Positions 7,629 through 18,428 of a DNA stretch of 64,000 nucleotides are shown one piece after another. The position numbers and the translations under genes are program-made. The stretch is from Stappia sp. BW2 (GTDB lineage Bacteria; Pseudomonadota; Alphaproteobacteria; Rhizobiales; Stappiaceae): assembly GCF_008107695.1 (NCBI RefSeq), contig NZ_VIRG01000070.1, positions 310,001 to 374,000 of the forward strand, written 5' to 3'. The notes beneath the pieces are model-generated. The model had not been told where the DNA came from. It saw nothing but the letters and a program-made list of their open reading frames with translations, and did no database searches. How positions within the stretch are numbered: the first letter of the stretch is position 1; the number at the start of each line of letters is the position of its first letter.

Positions 7629-8417
7629 ATGCAGATAAGCGTCGTGTTTGTTTCCGCAGTCTTGGTAGCGGTCTTTCTCCAGCCTCCTGACGCTTCTGCT
7701 GCCACTCCAATGCCAAAAGAAAAGCCGCTTCAGGATCTCGGTTTGAAGGGTTTTGCTGAAGGTATTGATGTGCCAGCGGCAAAGCCTGCTGATAAGACAA
7801 ACGCATCTGCGCTGGCTCCAGTTGAAGGTGGCGGAAAATCATCTCCAACAGAAACGCCTGAACTTGCATCCTGCGATATCCAAGATGCAGTGTTTGATCG
7901 ACTTGCTCCGTTGCAAGGACACTCGGGCGATGAGGGCTGCGGGATAGCAGTGCCAATAAATCTGACGGGTGTACGTAGCGCAAGTGTCGATGTAGCCTTC
8001 CCGACGAAGGCCACCTTGTCTTGCGGGTTTGTCAAGACATTCTCCGAGTGGGTAATTCAAGACGTTGTGCCGATTGCACAGGCGGAGTTTGGAAAGCCAG
8101 TGACGGAATTTTACACAGGCCCTGGGTACCAATGCCGGCGTCGAAATAATCAGCCAGACGGGAAGCTTTCGGAACATGCATTGGGCAAGGCCATTGATAT
8201 TACGGCATTTCGGTTAAGTGACGGGACCAAGATCTCAGTCGAAACGGATTGGGCAAGCAAGACCGAGAAGGGCAGCTTTTTGTCGTCCATACACAAGGCA
8301 GCCTGCCAACGCTTTACGACCGTGCTCGGCCCAGACGCAGACCCCAATCACAAGTCCCACTTTCATCTCGATATCGGGTGTCATGGCAAAAGCTGTACTT
8401 ACGTTATCTGCCAATAG
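7629..8417 (+). CDS. Extensin-family secreted protein
   Basis: The 262-residue protein has a signal peptide (about 1-25, ending ASA-AT), a proline/lysine-rich linker, and an extensin-like C-terminal domain (about 85-262). The domain contains CGIAVP, LSCGFVKTFSEW, FYTGPGYQCRRRNN, the motif SEHALGKAIDI and HFHLDIGCHGKSC. The His/Asp residues of SEHALGKAIDI and HFHLD look like a D,D-peptidase-type zinc site and suggest action on peptidoglycan in the periplasm. Six conserved-looking cysteines could form disulfides. ATG 7629 starts the signal peptide; longer in-frame extension upstream overlaps the divergent LysE region. Confidence 0.85.
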   Translation: MQISVVFVSAVLVAVFLQPPDASAATPMPKEKPLQDLGLKGFAEGIDVPAAKPADKTNASALAPVEGGGKSSPTETPELASCDIQDAVFDRLAPLQGHSGDEGCGIAVPINLTGVRSASVDVAFPTKATLSCGFVKTFSEWVIQDVVPIAQAEFGKPVTEFYTGPGYQCRRRNNQPDGKLSEHALGKAIDITAFRLSDGTKISVETDWASKTEKGSFLSSIHKAACQRFTTVLGPDADPNHKSHFHLDIGCHGKSCTYVICQ

Positions 8418-8490
8418 TCCAATCCCGACTTGCAAACCAGCTGCAAGATTGGTCCTTTCTACCCAATGAGTTCTAACGCCGGAACGACTG

Positions 8491-9711
8491 ATGGAACGAT
8501 ATAAAACAGCAATTGACGCCGCCCTGGATCTTCGTCCCGATCAACCCGTTTATTGTTTCCGCCCGGACGTGCTGAAGCATGACGCACAGCAATTTCAGTC
8601 ACTTTTCCCCGGCAAGACCGCTTATGCGGTCAAGACGAATGGAGAACCGTTTGTTCTTGAAGCACTCGCAAAGGCCGGAATCAGCTGTTTCGATGTGGCA
8701 TCACCGGCCGAATTTGCTTCAGTGAAGAAGGCTGCGCCAAAAGCAGAGATGCTTTACATGCATCCTATCAAAGCGCAGTCAGACATTCGATTGGCACTTG
8801 AAACTTACGGTATTCGAACGCTTTCACTCGACCACGAAGACGAGGTCGCGAAGATCCTGCGCATTGTTCGGGCCCTCGATATTGATCCTGGAACGATCAC
8901 GCTTTTTGTTCGTATCGCTACAAAGGGTCACGCAGCCTACGAATTGTCGAAAAAGTTTGGTGCAGCTCCCGGCCATGCGGTTGAGTTGCTGCAACGGATC
9001 AACCGCATCGGCTTCAAATGCGGTTTGTGTTTTCACGTTGGCAGCCAGATCGAAGAGCCTGAAACCTACGAACGGGCGCTGGCTTCTGCAGACTGGATCA
9101 GGTCACGTGCCGGGGTCCCCATCGTTGAACTGGATGTTGGAGGTGGATTTCCTGCCGTTTATGGCCATGACCCCCGCCGCAAGGTACCGGAGATGCCCAC
9201 GCTAGAGGAACTGATGGGGCAGTTGAAGACAGATATCGCCGATTGGCAGTTCGACGACCTTCCTCTCGTTGCCGAGCCCGGCCGCGTGATCGTTGCCCGG
9301 TCAATCTCGCTTATCGTGCGTGTGTTGCTGAAAAAAGGCCGCCGTCTCTACATCAATGACGGAATTTGGGCTTCGCTTTCCGACAGTTGGACCGGGAAGA
9401 TCACTCTGCCGGCCCGATTTATTCCCGACCCGGCTCGCAAGACGCGTGCGGGACAGCCCGACAAGATTGTACCCTTCAAGGTTTGCGGAGCAACTTGCGA
9501 CAGTGTCGATATTCTTTCCCGGCCCTTCTGGCTACCGGAAACGGTCGACACAGGAGACTGGATCGAGATCGGCCACATAGGAGCCTACAGCTTGTCACTA
9601 CGCACCCGGTTCAACGGATTTTATCCCGACAAGGTAATTGAGGTTGCTTCGCCGTTCGACTCCGGTGCAGCACCGGAAGGCTTTGCTTCAATCGAAACCA
9701 TGGCTGATTAG
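8491..9711 (+). CDS. Type III PLP-dependent decarboxylase (ornithine/lysine decarboxylase-like)
   Basis: The 406-residue enzyme is of the alanine-racemase fold. The PLP lysine is K48 in YAVKTN; HVGSQ (182-186), GGGFP (217-221) and EPGR (262-265) bind cofactor phosphate and ring. CGATCDSVD places the catalytic cysteine at C336 and the substrate aspartate next to it. These match eukaryotic-type ornithine decarboxylases, which make putrescine for polyamine synthesis. Lysine decarboxylase or a dual activity is possible, because the specificity helix cannot be resolved by eye. The gene stands alone, 73 bases after the extensin-family gene. Confidence 0.85.
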   Translation: MERYKTAIDAALDLRPDQPVYCFRPDVLKHDAQQFQSLFPGKTAYAVKTNGEPFVLEALAKAGISCFDVASPAEFASVKKAAPKAEMLYMHPIKAQSDIRLALETYGIRTLSLDHEDEVAKILRIVRALDIDPGTITLFVRIATKGHAAYELSKKFGAAPGHAVELLQRINRIGFKCGLCFHVGSQIEEPETYERALASADWIRSRAGVPIVELDVGGGFPAVYGHDPRRKVPEMPTLEELMGQLKTDIADWQFDDLPLVAEPGRVIVARSISLIVRVLLKKGRRLYINDGIWASLSDSWTGKITLPARFIPDPARKTRAGQPDKIVPFKVCGATCDSVDILSRPFWLPETVDTGDWIEIGHIGAYSLSLRTRFNGFYPDKVIEVASPFDSGAAPEGFASIETMAD

Positions 9712-9851
9712 CCAAAAAGGCTGATGTCCACCAAACGGTGCTAGCGCCTTTATCAAGGCCAGTTCCTCAAAAAAAGGCAACAAGCGGGTGACCGGTTCGG
9801 CCGGTCTGTCGTTTGTCGCCGTAAGTTCTGAAACACCACCAAGGGGTCGGC

Positions 9852-10292
9852 TTATTGGCAGAAGCGCTGTTCGCCCTGGTAGGTGGTGTAGGTGCCGGTT
9901 GATGGGTTGAACGACCGGAACTTCGAAGAACAATATTGATACCAGGCGGGGCTCCAAGGCTGGTAACCGATGCCCGTATGGACTTGACCCGGGTAGGGAG
10001 CCGGCGGGTAGTGATTCACTGGCGGCGGGCCTGCGTAGCTCGGTTGGCGGGTCGCACCCAGCAGAATGGCACCTGCGGCCAGGCCGATGACGCCAGCAGC
10101 GACGGCTGCGCCCAGATTGTCATTGTTTTTGTGTCTATTTTGATTTCGGTTATGGTGTCTGTGGCTTTGATGATGCCCACCACGGTGGTCGCGCCAGCCG
10201 TGGCGCGACCCAGCTTCTGCGGATGCAAAGGTCGGCAAAAGAAGGGCACCTGTCAGGGCGGCGGCAACGAGACGTTTGCTCATGGTCTTCAT
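9852..10292 (-). CDS. BA14K-family secreted protein
   Basis: This 146-residue protein has a signal peptide (about 1-26, FASAEA), a His/Arg/Asn-rich segment, a glycine/alanine hydrophobic segment at about 60-82, and the BA14K C-terminal motif: tryptophan-tyrosine cluster, YCSSKFRSFNPSTGTYTTYQ and a final cysteine. BA14K proteins of Brucella and relatives are immunogenic and lectin-like, but their cellular role is uncertain. It probably sits in the periplasm or cell envelope. It is divergent from the HugZ-like gene. Confidence 0.85.
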   Translation of the reverse strand: MKTMSKRLVAAALTGALLLPTFASAEAGSRHGWRDHRGGHHQSHRHHNRNQNRHKNNDNLGAAVAAGVIGLAAGAILLGATRQPSYAGPPPVNHYPPAPYPGQVHTGIGYQPWSPAWYQYCSSKFRSFNPSTGTYTTYQGEQRFCQ

Positions 10293-10475
10293 CGGTTTTC
10301 TCCAAAGGAAGGCGCCGTTTCCGAGTGGCGCCGTATCTGATGGTGAGACATTCGCATGGGAGGGCTGAACCGGTTCTGAGATGTCTGTTCATCTGACGTT
10401 CAGATTCAGTGAGGCGTGGAGAAAACATGAAATGGTAATTGGTCTGGCCGAAAGGCTTCAGAATTTGGAGGGGCT

Positions 10476-11240
10476 GTGAGCCTGGAAAAAGAAGCGAAAT
10501 CAGTTATTCGTCCGACCGATGATCAGGCCAGGAGGTTGGCGAAGGAATTAATAAGAACTGCTAGATTTGGTGCGCTGGCGGTGCTCGAAGCCGGAACGCG
10601 GCATCCAGTGGCAAGCCGCGTTGCGGTTGCGACTGACCTGGACGGTACGCCTGTCATCCTGACAAGTTCATTGTCGGGGCATACCACAGCAGTTCTTGCC
10701 GATCCTTCTTGTTCGCTGCTTTTAGGTGAACCAGGAAAAGGCGATCCGCTTGCTCATCCGAGAGTTTCTCTCTTTTGCACGGCCGCCAAGATTTCAAGAG
10801 AAAGCACCGAGCACGAGCGACTGCGAAATCGATATCTGTCTCGGCACCCGAAAGCCGAACTATACGTTGATTTTGGAGATTTTTCCTTTTTCAGACTTGA
10901 GCTCTCACGAGCAAGCCTGAACGGAGGGTTCGGCAAGGCCTTCGAGCTCGAAAAGCAGGATCTAGAAACGCCGGTCAGTGACCTTGCCGACTGGGCGTCA
11001 GTGGAGGCGGGTGCGGTTGCGCACATGAACTCGGATCATCGGGATGCTGTGAAACTTTATGCGCAGAACCTTCTGAAGGCCGAGGCAGCCAACTGGCGGC
11101 TTGCCTGCCTGGATCCCGAGGGGATCGATCTTGTGGCTGGAGACAAGGTGAGGCGTCTCTGGTTTGCGGATCGGCTTGAAGATCCTTCTGAACTTAGGCC
11201 TGCGTTAGTGGCCTTGGCTTTGCAAGCGCGCAACACCTGA
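10476..11240 (+). CDS. HugZ-like heme-utilisation/PPOX-fold protein with DUF2470 domain
   Basis: The 254-residue protein has an N-terminal split-barrel FMN-binding-like domain (about 15-150; ASRVAVATDLDGTPVILTSS, LSGHTTAVLADPSCSLLLGE) and a C-terminal DUF2470 domain with AHMNSDHRDAVKLYAQ. That arrangement is found in HugZ-type heme oxygenases and other pyridoxamine-phosphate-oxidase-like proteins. Heme degradation for iron supply is therefore likely but not proven, and no heme-uptake genes lie nearby. The GTG start at 10476 is supported by GGAGGGGC just upstream. Confidence 0.8.
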   Translation: MSLEKEAKSVIRPTDDQARRLAKELIRTARFGALAVLEAGTRHPVASRVAVATDLDGTPVILTSSLSGHTTAVLADPSCSLLLGEPGKGDPLAHPRVSLFCTAAKISRESTEHERLRNRYLSRHPKAELYVDFGDFSFFRLELSRASLNGGFGKAFELEKQDLETPVSDLADWASVEAGAVAHMNSDHRDAVKLYAQNLLKAEAANWRLACLDPEGIDLVAGDKVRRLWFADRLEDPSELRPALVALALQARNT

Positions 11241-11576
11241 CAGCAATTCGACCGGCAAGTCTCACAAGAAGCCAGGTTGCCGTTGCTTGTTGTTTCTGAC
11301 AAGGCTATCGAAAGTTCTCTTTTTCAATCTGGACGTTTGTTTTGCCAACACTCTGACCGGTCATCGATCCCGCCATGCGTTCAATTGAACGCGTCGTGAA
11401 CTTGTTCGTCCTGGCGGCGGATCGGGGCCGGTGTGGCTTGGCCATGCGCATCTGATCCTGTTCCGGTTCATTGCACACATTTCTATTTTTCCAGCCAAAC
11501 TGAGCGCCGTGAGCTGACGCTTTTCGGCCGCCCCGACTGCCTGTGAAGGACTTCCCGTGCGAGGAAGACCCGCAGA
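11241..11576. other. 336-base gap without a supported gene
   Basis: The stretch contains a perfect 16-bp palindrome GCGTTCAATTGAACGC at 11377-11392. An ATG at 11374 opens a 26-codon frame (RSIERVVNLFVLAADRGRC) that faintly resembles the first helix of IclR-type regulators and then stops. It may be a gene relic; nothing else is supported. Confidence 0.35.
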
Positions 11577-12203
11577 ATGTCATTTGTTTTAAACGTAGAA
11601 TGGATTGTTGTCCGTTCTGGAACTCCAAATATAAATCGTCCGTGCCAAAGGTGTGGAGTTGTGAAATCTTTTGGTTCGACCGGCAAATTTCGACTGAACG
11701 CAAATGGTGGCCAACTTGATGCCTGGCTGATCTATCGCTGCATAGATTGCAGCAGCAGATGGAACAGGACCCTTTTTGAGCGCCGACCTGTTGGTGACCT
11801 GCAGCCAGATCTGCTGGAGGCATTGCAGAGGAATGATCAAGGGTTGGCAGACGCTTTTGCCTGCAAACTTGCCGGGGTATCCGGAAGCTGCGCCGATACC
11901 GAGTTCGGTCTGGAGCGCCGGTTGGTGTCCGGTGTGTGTGCGCACGCTGACAAGGCGGTGCTCACGCTTCTTAACCCGGACCATGTAGAGGTGCGTCTTG
12001 ATAAGGTGCTTGCAATTGGGCTCGGTCTGTCGCGTAGCAACCTTTCAAATATGGTAACGCGAGGCGCTCTGAAGATGCCATTGAGTGCCGCAAAGGCTCT
12101 GAAGAGGCGTGTTCCCGAACAGCTTGTCTGTGAGCTCGACCGTTCTGCAGAACCTTACAAAACGGTTGGATTTGAAGGTCTGCTTGATCTCAGCCTTCCA
12201 TAA
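11577..12203 (+). CDS. DUF1062 domain-containing zinc-ribbon protein
   Basis: The 208-residue protein starts with a four-cysteine ribbon: RPCQRCG and YRCIDCSSRWN at about residues 22-62, separated by the signature FRLNANGGQLDAWLIYRC of DUF1062. The C-terminal half includes VRLDKVLAIGLGLSRSNLSNMV, which resembles the S4-type RNA-binding motif, so nucleic-acid binding is a reasonable guess. The family is uncharacterised. It is a single gene, with an unexplained gap before it and a convergent chemoreceptor downstream. Confidence 0.8.
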   Translation: MSFVLNVEWIVVRSGTPNINRPCQRCGVVKSFGSTGKFRLNANGGQLDAWLIYRCIDCSSRWNRTLFERRPVGDLQPDLLEALQRNDQGLADAFACKLAGVSGSCADTEFGLERRLVSGVCAHADKAVLTLLNPDHVEVRLDKVLAIGLGLSRSNLSNMVTRGALKMPLSAAKALKRRVPEQLVCELDRSAEPYKTVGFEGLLDLSLP

Positions 12204-12415
12204 AGCGAAAGCGATCGCAGGTGGAGATTAAGGTCTGACGGGGCGTGTGTGGCCAGTGAACAATTGGGGGAGAGTTGACCCAAGCACTGAAATGCTTCAG
12301 TCGAGTGCTGCTATCCCCCCTATATGCATATCAGGCTGCCATGCCTGCTTTGCGGAGATGGCAGCTCAGCGCTTTGGTGCTTCAATTCCAAGACCGGAAA
12401 ATGTGACGACATGGG

Positions 12416-14170
12416 TCAAGCTGCGCGCAGATGTCCCAGAAAGTCGCTCAGCCCATCTCGTATTGTCGTGATCTGGGACGAAATGTTCTGGACGCCGCTC
12501 ACAACCTCCCCAACCCTTTCGCCTGAAATCTGGGCGGCATGGTTCACCTGGGAAATGTTGACGGTAATGTCGGCGCTACCTTGCGCGACCTGATGTGCGT
12601 TTTTGGCTATTTCCGAAGTGACTGCGTTCTGTTCTTCAATCGCCGACGCAATTCCGGAAATCTGTTCCCGAATTTCCATCATGGCTTTTACCACGGTGGT
12701 AATCGCATCGGAGCAGGTGGCCGCACCCGTCTGGACACCGCTCAACTGAGACCCGATCTGATCGGTCGCCTGTCCAGTTTGAGTTGCAAGTGCCTTTACT
12801 TCAGATGCGACAACGGCAAAGCCCTTGCCTGCTTCACCAGCTCTCGCAGCTTCAATCGTTGCATTCAGGGCCAGCAAGTTCGTTTGGGCAGCAATGTCGC
12901 TGATCAACTTGAGCACGTCCGTGATCTCTTCAGCGGACGCAGACAGCTTTCCGACGGTGTCGCCAGACACTTCCGCCTGCTCGGATGTGCGAGAGGTGGA
13001 AGAATTGGCAAGCGTTATCTGTCTGCTGATTTCATGGATGGAACTTGCCAACTCCTCAGATGCAGACGCAACAGACTGAACCGAAGCCGTCGCCTGTTCA
13101 GCCGCTGCAGCGACGGTGTTGGATCTCTCGATGGTCTCGTGACTGTTTTGGGCCAATTCGTCAGCGCCGGTTGCTAGTTCCCTCAAAGCTAAAACGGCTG
13201 TATCGCAGCTGGTCATCAGCAGTTTTTCAAGCTCATCGGCTAATCGTAGCCTGGTTTCCCGGCGGTCTGCTTCTGCCTGGATTTCCTCTTCGCGCGCTTG
13301 ATCCTGCAGACGCTTCATTTCAATAGTATTTTCCCGAAACGTTTCGAACGCTCTTGCTACCCGGCCGATTTCGTCTCTTGTGTGAACGTTGACTTCCACA
13401 TCCGTGTTGCCTCTCGATAGCTCGAGAAGGCCTGTCGTGACCTGGTGCAACGGTCGGGAAATCAGAAATTTTGCGAAAAGTACCGAGCCGATTATGCAAA
13501 AGATCAAGGTCAGTGACGCGGTGATCGATATTTGCCGAAAAGCCTGTTGTTCGTGATTTTCTGCTGCACTTGCGGCGACTTGTGTAAAGCGTTCTATCTC
13601 GGTCAGCAGCGAGACCAGTTCGTGGTCCAGACGGTTTTGTTCTTTTTCCAGCTCAACGAGCAATTTGCTCGCGTCCGTCAGATTGTTCTGTTCGATCTTC
13701 TGTAAAATCGCTGCTATTTCAGCCGAGTAGGTTTGATACTCGGTATCGATACGTTTCAACTGTTCAAGGGCTTTTGAAAACTCGTCTCGTTCAATCGCGC
13801 TGGATGATTTTTCGAGCGCCAGGTTGGCGAGAGCTTCGGCTTTCAGGATTTCACCGGAAACCTGTTCGTTCAAGGCGGCCAAGGTTGATTTCAGGGCTTC
13901 TGTCGATGTCTCTTCGTCTTGAGAAGTCAGGCCGGAGACGCGCATGATGCGTTCAACGATCGCTGCCTGTTGCAGTTGATGGCTGGCAACCTGACTGATC
14001 GCTTGCGAGAGCGGAATATCCTTCTCGGCGATGTTCTGAAGTTCCTTACCGATCATTCCCATCTGAATAATCGCAACGGCAGCCACGACAAGCAAACCAA
14101 GACTGAGCAAGGCGACCAGTGCGAGAATTTTCGCAGCCACCGAGGTTGCAATGGGATTTGATGCCAGCAT
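12416..14170 (-). CDS. Methyl-accepting chemotaxis protein
   Basis: The 584-residue receptor has a transmembrane segment at about 12-34, a periplasmic four-helix-bundle sensor (about 35-210), a second membrane segment (about 212-236), a HAMP domain, a helical adaptor and the signalling domain. The hairpin tip reads [20 protein letters not shown], which binds CheW/CheA. There is no C-terminal CheR-binding pentapeptide; it ends in FLGHLRAA, the same style as the second receptor in the window. The ligand is unknown and no che genes are nearby. It is monocistronic. Confidence 0.95.
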   Translation of the reverse strand: MLASNPIATSVAAKILALVALLSLGLLVVAAVAIIQMGMIGKELQNIAEKDIPLSQAISQVASHQLQQAAIVERIMRVSGLTSQDEETSTEALKSTLAALNEQVSGEILKAEALANLALEKSSSAIERDEFSKALEQLKRIDTEYQTYSAEIAAILQKIEQNNLTDASKLLVELEKEQNRLDHELVSLLTEIERFTQVAASAAENHEQQAFRQISITASLTLIFCIIGSVLFAKFLISRPLHQVTTGLLELSRGNTDVEVNVHTRDEIGRVARAFETFRENTIEMKRLQDQAREEEIQAEADRRETRLRLADELEKLLMTSCDTAVLALRELATGADELAQNSHETIERSNTVAAAAEQATASVQSVASASEELASSIHEISRQITLANSSTSRTSEQAEVSGDTVGKLSASAEEITDVLKLISDIAAQTNLLALNATIEAARAGEAGKGFAVVASEVKALATQTGQATDQIGSQLSGVQTGAATCSDAITTVVKAMMEIREQISGIASAIEEQNAVTSEIAKNAHQVAQGSADITVNISQVNHAAQISGERVGEVVSGVQNISSQITTIRDGLSDFLGHLRAA

Positions 14171-14333
14171 GTCTCAGGAACCCGATTTTCTTGGCACTGC
14201 GGGCAGTACCTCAGTTGATGCTGGATAAGTTTAGGCGGGGCCAGGTTGAAAAAACGGTAAATTTTCTACCTGAAGGATAAAGTATTTCCCGTATAGGTAG
14301 AATTTGCAGTGTCGAATTCCTGGGGGAATAATC

Positions 14334-14364
14334 CAAAAAACGGCCGCCTCGAAAGGCGGCCGTT
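14334..14364 (-). terminator. Rho-independent terminator of the oxoprolinase gene
   Basis: Read on the minus strand, a 9-bp stem (CGGCCGCCT/AGGCGGCCG, tetraloop) is followed by a T-run (AAAAAA at 14335-14340 on the plus strand). It lies about 30 bases past the oxoprolinase stop, between that gene and the start of the chemoreceptor gene. Confidence 0.85.
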
Positions 14365-14396
14365 CTTATTCATGGAAATGATTGTGAGGTTAGGGT

Positions 14397-17300
14397 TCAG
14401 GCGTTGCCCCAGCCACCTGCTGTTGGTGTGACAACAGTGACGGCCTCTCCAGCTTCAAGCACAGTCTGATCACAACCTTCGAGCTGCTGTATTGCACCAT
14501 CCAGCCTTCGAACTTCCGTTCGGCCGAGTTCACCGTCGCTCCCTCCGGCCAGACCCTTTGGCGGAACAGTTCGGTGGGACGCAAGGATTGCGCAATCCAT
14601 CTTTTCAAGAAAGCGCAGGGTGCGTTTGGTGCCGTCTCCCGCGGACCATTTCCCCTTGCCTCCCGTTCCCTTGCGGATATGGAAGTCTTCCAGGAGAACC
14701 GGGAAACGGAACTCCAGCACTTCCGGATCAGTGAGCCGCGAGTTGGTCATATGGGTGTGGACGCCGTCCGTTCCGTTGAAGCCGGGACCGGCCGGAGAGC
14801 CGGAACAAATGGTCTCATAGTACTGATACGTGTCATTGCCGAATGTGAGGTTGTTCATGGTGCCCTGAGCATTCGCCATCGCGCCAAGAGCGGCAAAAAC
14901 TGCGTTGGTGACATGTTGCGACGTTTCCACGTTGCCTGCCACCACCGCAGCCGGATAGGACGGCCGCAACATGCAGTCGTCCGGAATGACGATGTTGATC
15001 GGCTTGAGGCAGCCGGCATTCATCGGAATGTCGCCGTCTACCATGACCCGGAAGCAGTAAAGGATTGCGGCGCGGGTTACAGGTTCCGGCGCATTGAAGT
15101 TGTTCGGCTTAACGGCGGAAGTGCCGGTAAAGTCGACCGTTGCCTCGCGCTTCGATTTGTCGACGGTGATCTTGACCTTGATCACCGAACCCTGGTCGGT
15201 CGGATACTCGTACTCGGAGTCCTTCAGAGCCTCGATTACACGGCGAACGCTTTCTTCCGCATTATCCTGAACGTGTCCCATGTAGGCCTGAACCACGTCC
15301 AGGCCGAAATGAGCGACCATCTTCCGCAGCTCCTGAATGCCTTTTTCATTTGCGGCAATCTGTGCGGACAAGTCGGCAACGTTCTGCTGCGGGTTGCGGG
15401 CAGGGTAGGGATGGTTCGTCAGCAGTTCGACCAGTTCCTGTTCGCGGAACCGGCCTTCATCGACAATCTTGAAATTGTCGAAGAGAACGCCTTCCTCGTC
15501 TACGTTGGTTGCGCGCGGTGTCATGGAGCCGGGCGCGGAGCCTCCGACATCGGCGTGGTGGCCACGAGAAGCCGACCAGAAGAGGATCTCCTTGCCGTCG
15601 TCATCAAAGACGGGCGACACCACAGTTATGTCCGGCAGGTGTGTGCCACCGTTGTAAGGAGCATTGAGCGCAAAAACATCACCCGGTTTGATCTTGCCCT
15701 TGTTGAGCTTGATGACCGTTTCAACCGAGCGGTCCATCGAACCCAGATGCACCGGCATGTGTGGAGCATTGGCAACGAGTGCGCCATCCGCATCGAACAC
15801 TGCGCAGGAGAAATCCAGACGTTCCTTGATGTTGACCGAGTAGGCTGTGTTCTGCAGGGTGACGCCCATCTGTTCCGCAATCGACATGAACAGGTTGTTG
15901 AACACTTCAAGCATGACAGGGTCAGCGTGTGTGCCGATGGCTTCTGCGCGTTTCAAAGGCACGATGCGTTTCAGAATCACGTGATCCTTTGAATTGACTT
16001 CTGCCTGCCAGCCGTCTTCGACCGCAATTGTTGCATGCGGCTCGATGATTACAGCGGGGCCGGTCACTTTCATACCCGGTTGCAGAGTTTCACGTTTGAA
16101 GATGCCTGCCTTGTGCCAGCTCCCTTCAGAGTAAATGCTGGTGGAAGTATTCGGGGTGGAGGACTCGGAAGCCAATGCCAGGTCCGGCTCGGTGAGGCCG
16201 GCGCCGCCACCGGCTGTTTCGACTTCAAGAGCTTCCACAACAACCGGCTTCTTCTCATAGGCAAAGCCGAACTGTTTCTTATGCGCATCCTCGAATGCCG
16301 CTCGCATTCCAGACACGGACCCGAGCGGTACTGGCAGCGGGGTGTCCGTGCCGTCGTAGCGGAGATGTACGGTCGCGGTTGTTTGGCGTGCCTTGGCTGA
16401 GATTGATTGTCTGTCGAGTTCGGCTTCCGTCTGGCTGGCAAGCTGATCACGCAGAGCCTGAAGCTCCGGGATGAGCTCATCTGTCAGCGTCTTGACGACG
16501 GCCTGTTGCCGGTCTGCCCGTATATCGGCCAATCCCATGCCGTATGCGGACAGGATGCCTGAGAACGGATGCAGGATGACGGTCTTCATGCCGAGACTGT
16601 CGGCAACGCGGCAGCCGGTCTGGCCGCCAGCGCCTCCAAAACACGTCAAGGCGTATTCGGTTACGTCGTATCCGCGCTGCACCGAGATCTTCTTGATGGC
16701 GTTGGCCATGTTCTCGACTGCAATTTTCAGAAAGCCGTCGGCGACGTCCTCCGGTGAGCGGCCATCACCGATACGCATGGCCAAATCTGTGAAGCGTTTT
16801 CGGACAATGTCGCCGTCGAGCGGCTGATCCTGATCCGGGCCAAAGATTTTCGGGAAGAATTCCGGTGCAAGTTTGCCCGTCATCAAGTTGGCATCGGTAA
16901 CGGTAAGCGGGCCACCGCGGCGATAGCAAGCCGGCCCCGGATTGGCACCCGCGGAATCCGGACCAACCTGAAAGCGGCCGTCCGCATAATGAAGGATCGA
17001 TCCGCCGCCGGCTGCAACCGTATGGATCATCATCATGGGCGCGCGCATGCGGACGCCGGCAACCTCCGTCTCGAAAGCGCGTTCGTAGTCGCCATCGTAG
17101 TGGCAGACGTCGGTAGACGTGCCGCCCATGTCAAAACCGATGATCTTTTCGTAACCTGCCATGCGTGAGGTTTCGACGGCGCCGACGACCCCTCCGGCCG
17201 GGCCGGACAGGATCGCGTCTTTTCCCTGGAAGAGATCTGCAGCGGTGAGACCACCGGAAGATTGCATGAACATCAGCCGAGGGCCTTCGCCCAGTTCTTC

Positions 17301-17981
17301 CTGAACCTGGTTCACATAGCGGCGCAAGATCGGGGACAAATAGGCGTCCACCACGGTGGTATCGCCCCGTCCCACCAGCTTCATCAGCGGTGATACTTCG
17401 TGGGACACGGAGATCTGCGGGAAGCCGATGTCTTCCGCAATTTTTTTCAGTAGCTGTTCGTGCGCCGGATAGGCGTATGCATGCATCAGCACGATTGCGA
17501 TAGAACGAATGCCATCATCCCATGCCGCCTGCATTTCCGTGCGGGCCTGTCCCTCATCCAGCGCGCATTCCAGTTCCCCGTCAGCACGGACGCGCTCGAC
17601 AATCTCGTGGACACTCTCGTAGAGGAGCTCAGGCTTTATGATTTCCTTGGCAAAAATGTCCGGGCGCGCCTGATAGCCGATCTCCAGGGCATCCCGAAAA
17701 CCCTTGGTAATGAACAGTGCTGTCCGCTCGCCCTTGCGCTCCAGAAGGGCGTTGGTGGCAACGGTCGTGCCCATCTTGACGGTCGCGATCTTGTCCGAGG
17801 GAATGGCATCCCCCTTTTTGACGCCAAGCAATTCCCGAATGCCCTGGATGGCGGCGTCGCGGTAAGCTTCCGGATTTTCGGAGAGCACCTTGTGTGGATG
17901 CAACGTGCCGTCAGGCGACCGGCCAACAATGTCGGTAAACGTGCCGCCACGGTCGATCCAGAAATCCCACTTGGCTGTCAT
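14397..17981 (-). CDS. 5-oxoprolinase/hydantoinase, fused HyuA-HyuB type
   Basis: The 1194-residue protein combines both halves of the family. The N-terminal part (about 1-690) is the ATP-dependent HyuA domain, with [13 protein letters not shown] at the start and [18 protein letters not shown]. The C-terminal part (about 705-1190) is HyuB, with [35 protein letters not shown] and TPTAGGWG. Enzymes of this layout hydrolyse 5-oxoproline to glutamate using ATP; hydantoins or related lactams are alternative substrates. It is a cytoplasmic enzyme. A palindrome lies 85-106 bases upstream, and a similar one precedes the TRAP uptake operon, suggesting uptake and hydrolysis of one compound. Confidence 0.9.
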   Translation of the reverse strand: MTAKWDFWIDRGGTFTDIVGRSPDGTLHPHKVLSENPEAYRDAAIQGIRELLGVKKGDAIPSDKIATVKMGTTVATNALLERKGERTALFITKGFRDALEIGYQARPDIFAKEIIKPELLYESVHEIVERVRADGELECALDEGQARTEMQAAWDDGIRSIAIVLMHAYAYPAHEQLLKKIAEDIGFPQISVSHEVSPLMKLVGRGDTTVVDAYLSPILRRYVNQVQEELGEGPRLMFMQSSGGLTAADLFQGKDAILSGPAGGVVGAVETSRMAGYEKIIGFDMGGTSTDVCHYDGDYERAFETEVAGVRMRAPMMMIHTVAAGGGSILHYADGRFQVGPDSAGANPGPACYRRGGPLTVTDANLMTGKLAPEFFPKIFGPDQDQPLDGDIVRKRFTDLAMRIGDGRSPEDVADGFLKIAVENMANAIKKISVQRGYDVTEYALTCFGGAGGQTGCRVADSLGMKTVILHPFSGILSAYGMGLADIRADRQQAVVKTLTDELIPELQALRDQLASQTEAELDRQSISAKARQTTATVHLRYDGTDTPLPVPLGSVSGMRAAFEDAHKKQFGFAYEKKPVVVEALEVETAGGGAGLTEPDLALASESSTPNTSTSIYSEGSWHKAGIFKRETLQPGMKVTGPAVIIEPHATIAVEDGWQAEVNSKDHVILKRIVPLKRAEAIGTHADPVMLEVFNNLFMSIAEQMGVTLQNTAYSVNIKERLDFSCAVFDADGALVANAPHMPVHLGSMDRSVETVIKLNKGKIKPGDVFALNAPYNGGTHLPDITVVSPVFDDDGKEILFWSASRGHHADVGGSAPGSMTPRATNVDEEGVLFDNFKIVDEGRFREQELVELLTNHPYPARNPQQNVADLSAQIAANEKGIQELRKMVAHFGLDVVQAYMGHVQDNAEESVRRVIEALKDSEYEYPTDQGSVIKVKITVDKSKREATVDFTGTSAVKPNNFNAPEPVTRAAILYCFRVMVDGDIPMNAGCLKPINIVIPDDCMLRPSYPAAVVAGNVETSQHVTNAVFAALGAMANAQGTMNNLTFGNDTYQYYETICSGSPAGPGFNGTDGVHTHMTNSRLTDPEVLEFRFPVLLEDFHIRKGTGGKGKWSAGDGTKRTLRFLEKMDCAILASHRTVPPKGLAGGSDGELGRTEVRRLDGAIQQLEGCDQTVLEAGEAVTVVTPTAGGWGNA

Positions 17982-18065
17982 GATCTTCCCTCTGATGCTT
18001 CCGGCTTACGGAACACGCGATTCCGCGCCGTTAATTGGCATTTTGATATCAAGTAATTTTATGCT

Positions 18066-18087
18066 GACATTTTATCGATAAAATGTC
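18066..18087. promoter_or_regulatory. Perfect 22-bp palindrome, probable operator
   Basis: The core is ACATTTTATCGATAAAATGT with one more paired base on each side. It lies between the divergent oxoprolinase gene (start 17981) and the small membrane-protein gene (start 18184). An imperfect copy precedes the TRAP operon at 19968. This is the expected place for a repressor site; the MarR-like protein at 23166 is the obvious candidate, by proximity only. Confidence 0.65.
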
Positions 18088-18183
18088 GATGAAAAAATCT
18101 GAATGGGTTGGCATTTGAACTTTTTATCGCTGCCATCATTCCCATATGTGCTGGCGATACAGAGAGAAACCAGGAAAGCGCCG

Positions 18184-18426
18184 ATGTCGGATAACGAAAG
18201 GTCAGGGGACAAGGACCCGTTCTTGTTGCGTCTGGTGGATGCAGTGGATTTTACGATCAGCGTTCTGACTGCGGACATCTGGTTTGTTGTTGTTGGCCTG
18301 CTGGTGGCGTTGCTATTTGGCGCTACGCTGTTGGGGCTCCTCTTGGAGTTTGCAATTGGCGCATTCGTGCTTGGCGTCATAGCGTTCGGTTTCTGGCTGT
18401 ATTCGGAATGGGGTCCATTCGAGTGA
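18184..18426 (+). CDS. Small two-span membrane protein, unknown function
   Basis: This 80-residue protein has two hydrophobic segments (about 30-50 and 52-74) after a charged 25-residue N-terminus, ending in SEWGPFE. ATG 18184 has AGGAAA seven bases upstream; the longer in-frame extension to 18103 has no ribosome site and crosses the operator region. It lies divergent from the oxoprolinase gene and shares the palindromic site. The stop is two bases from the end of the convergent GT39 gene. I do not recognise the family. Confidence 0.6.
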   Translation: MSDNERSGDKDPFLLRLVDAVDFTISVLTADIWFVVVGLLVALLFGATLLGLLLEFAIGAFVLGVIAFGFWLYSEWGPFE

Positions 18427-18428
18427 GA

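Noticed and set aside
11374-11452. 26-codon IclR-like start with an embedded 16-bp palindrome
   Set aside because: The resemblance covers only one helix and the frame stops at once; kept as a possible relic in the gap entry, not as a gene.
14574-15992. 472-codon plus-strand reading frame opposite the oxoprolinase gene
   Set aside because: It lies wholly antisense to well-supported codons, has no ribosome site or recognisable domain, and is the sort of open frame that high GC produces.
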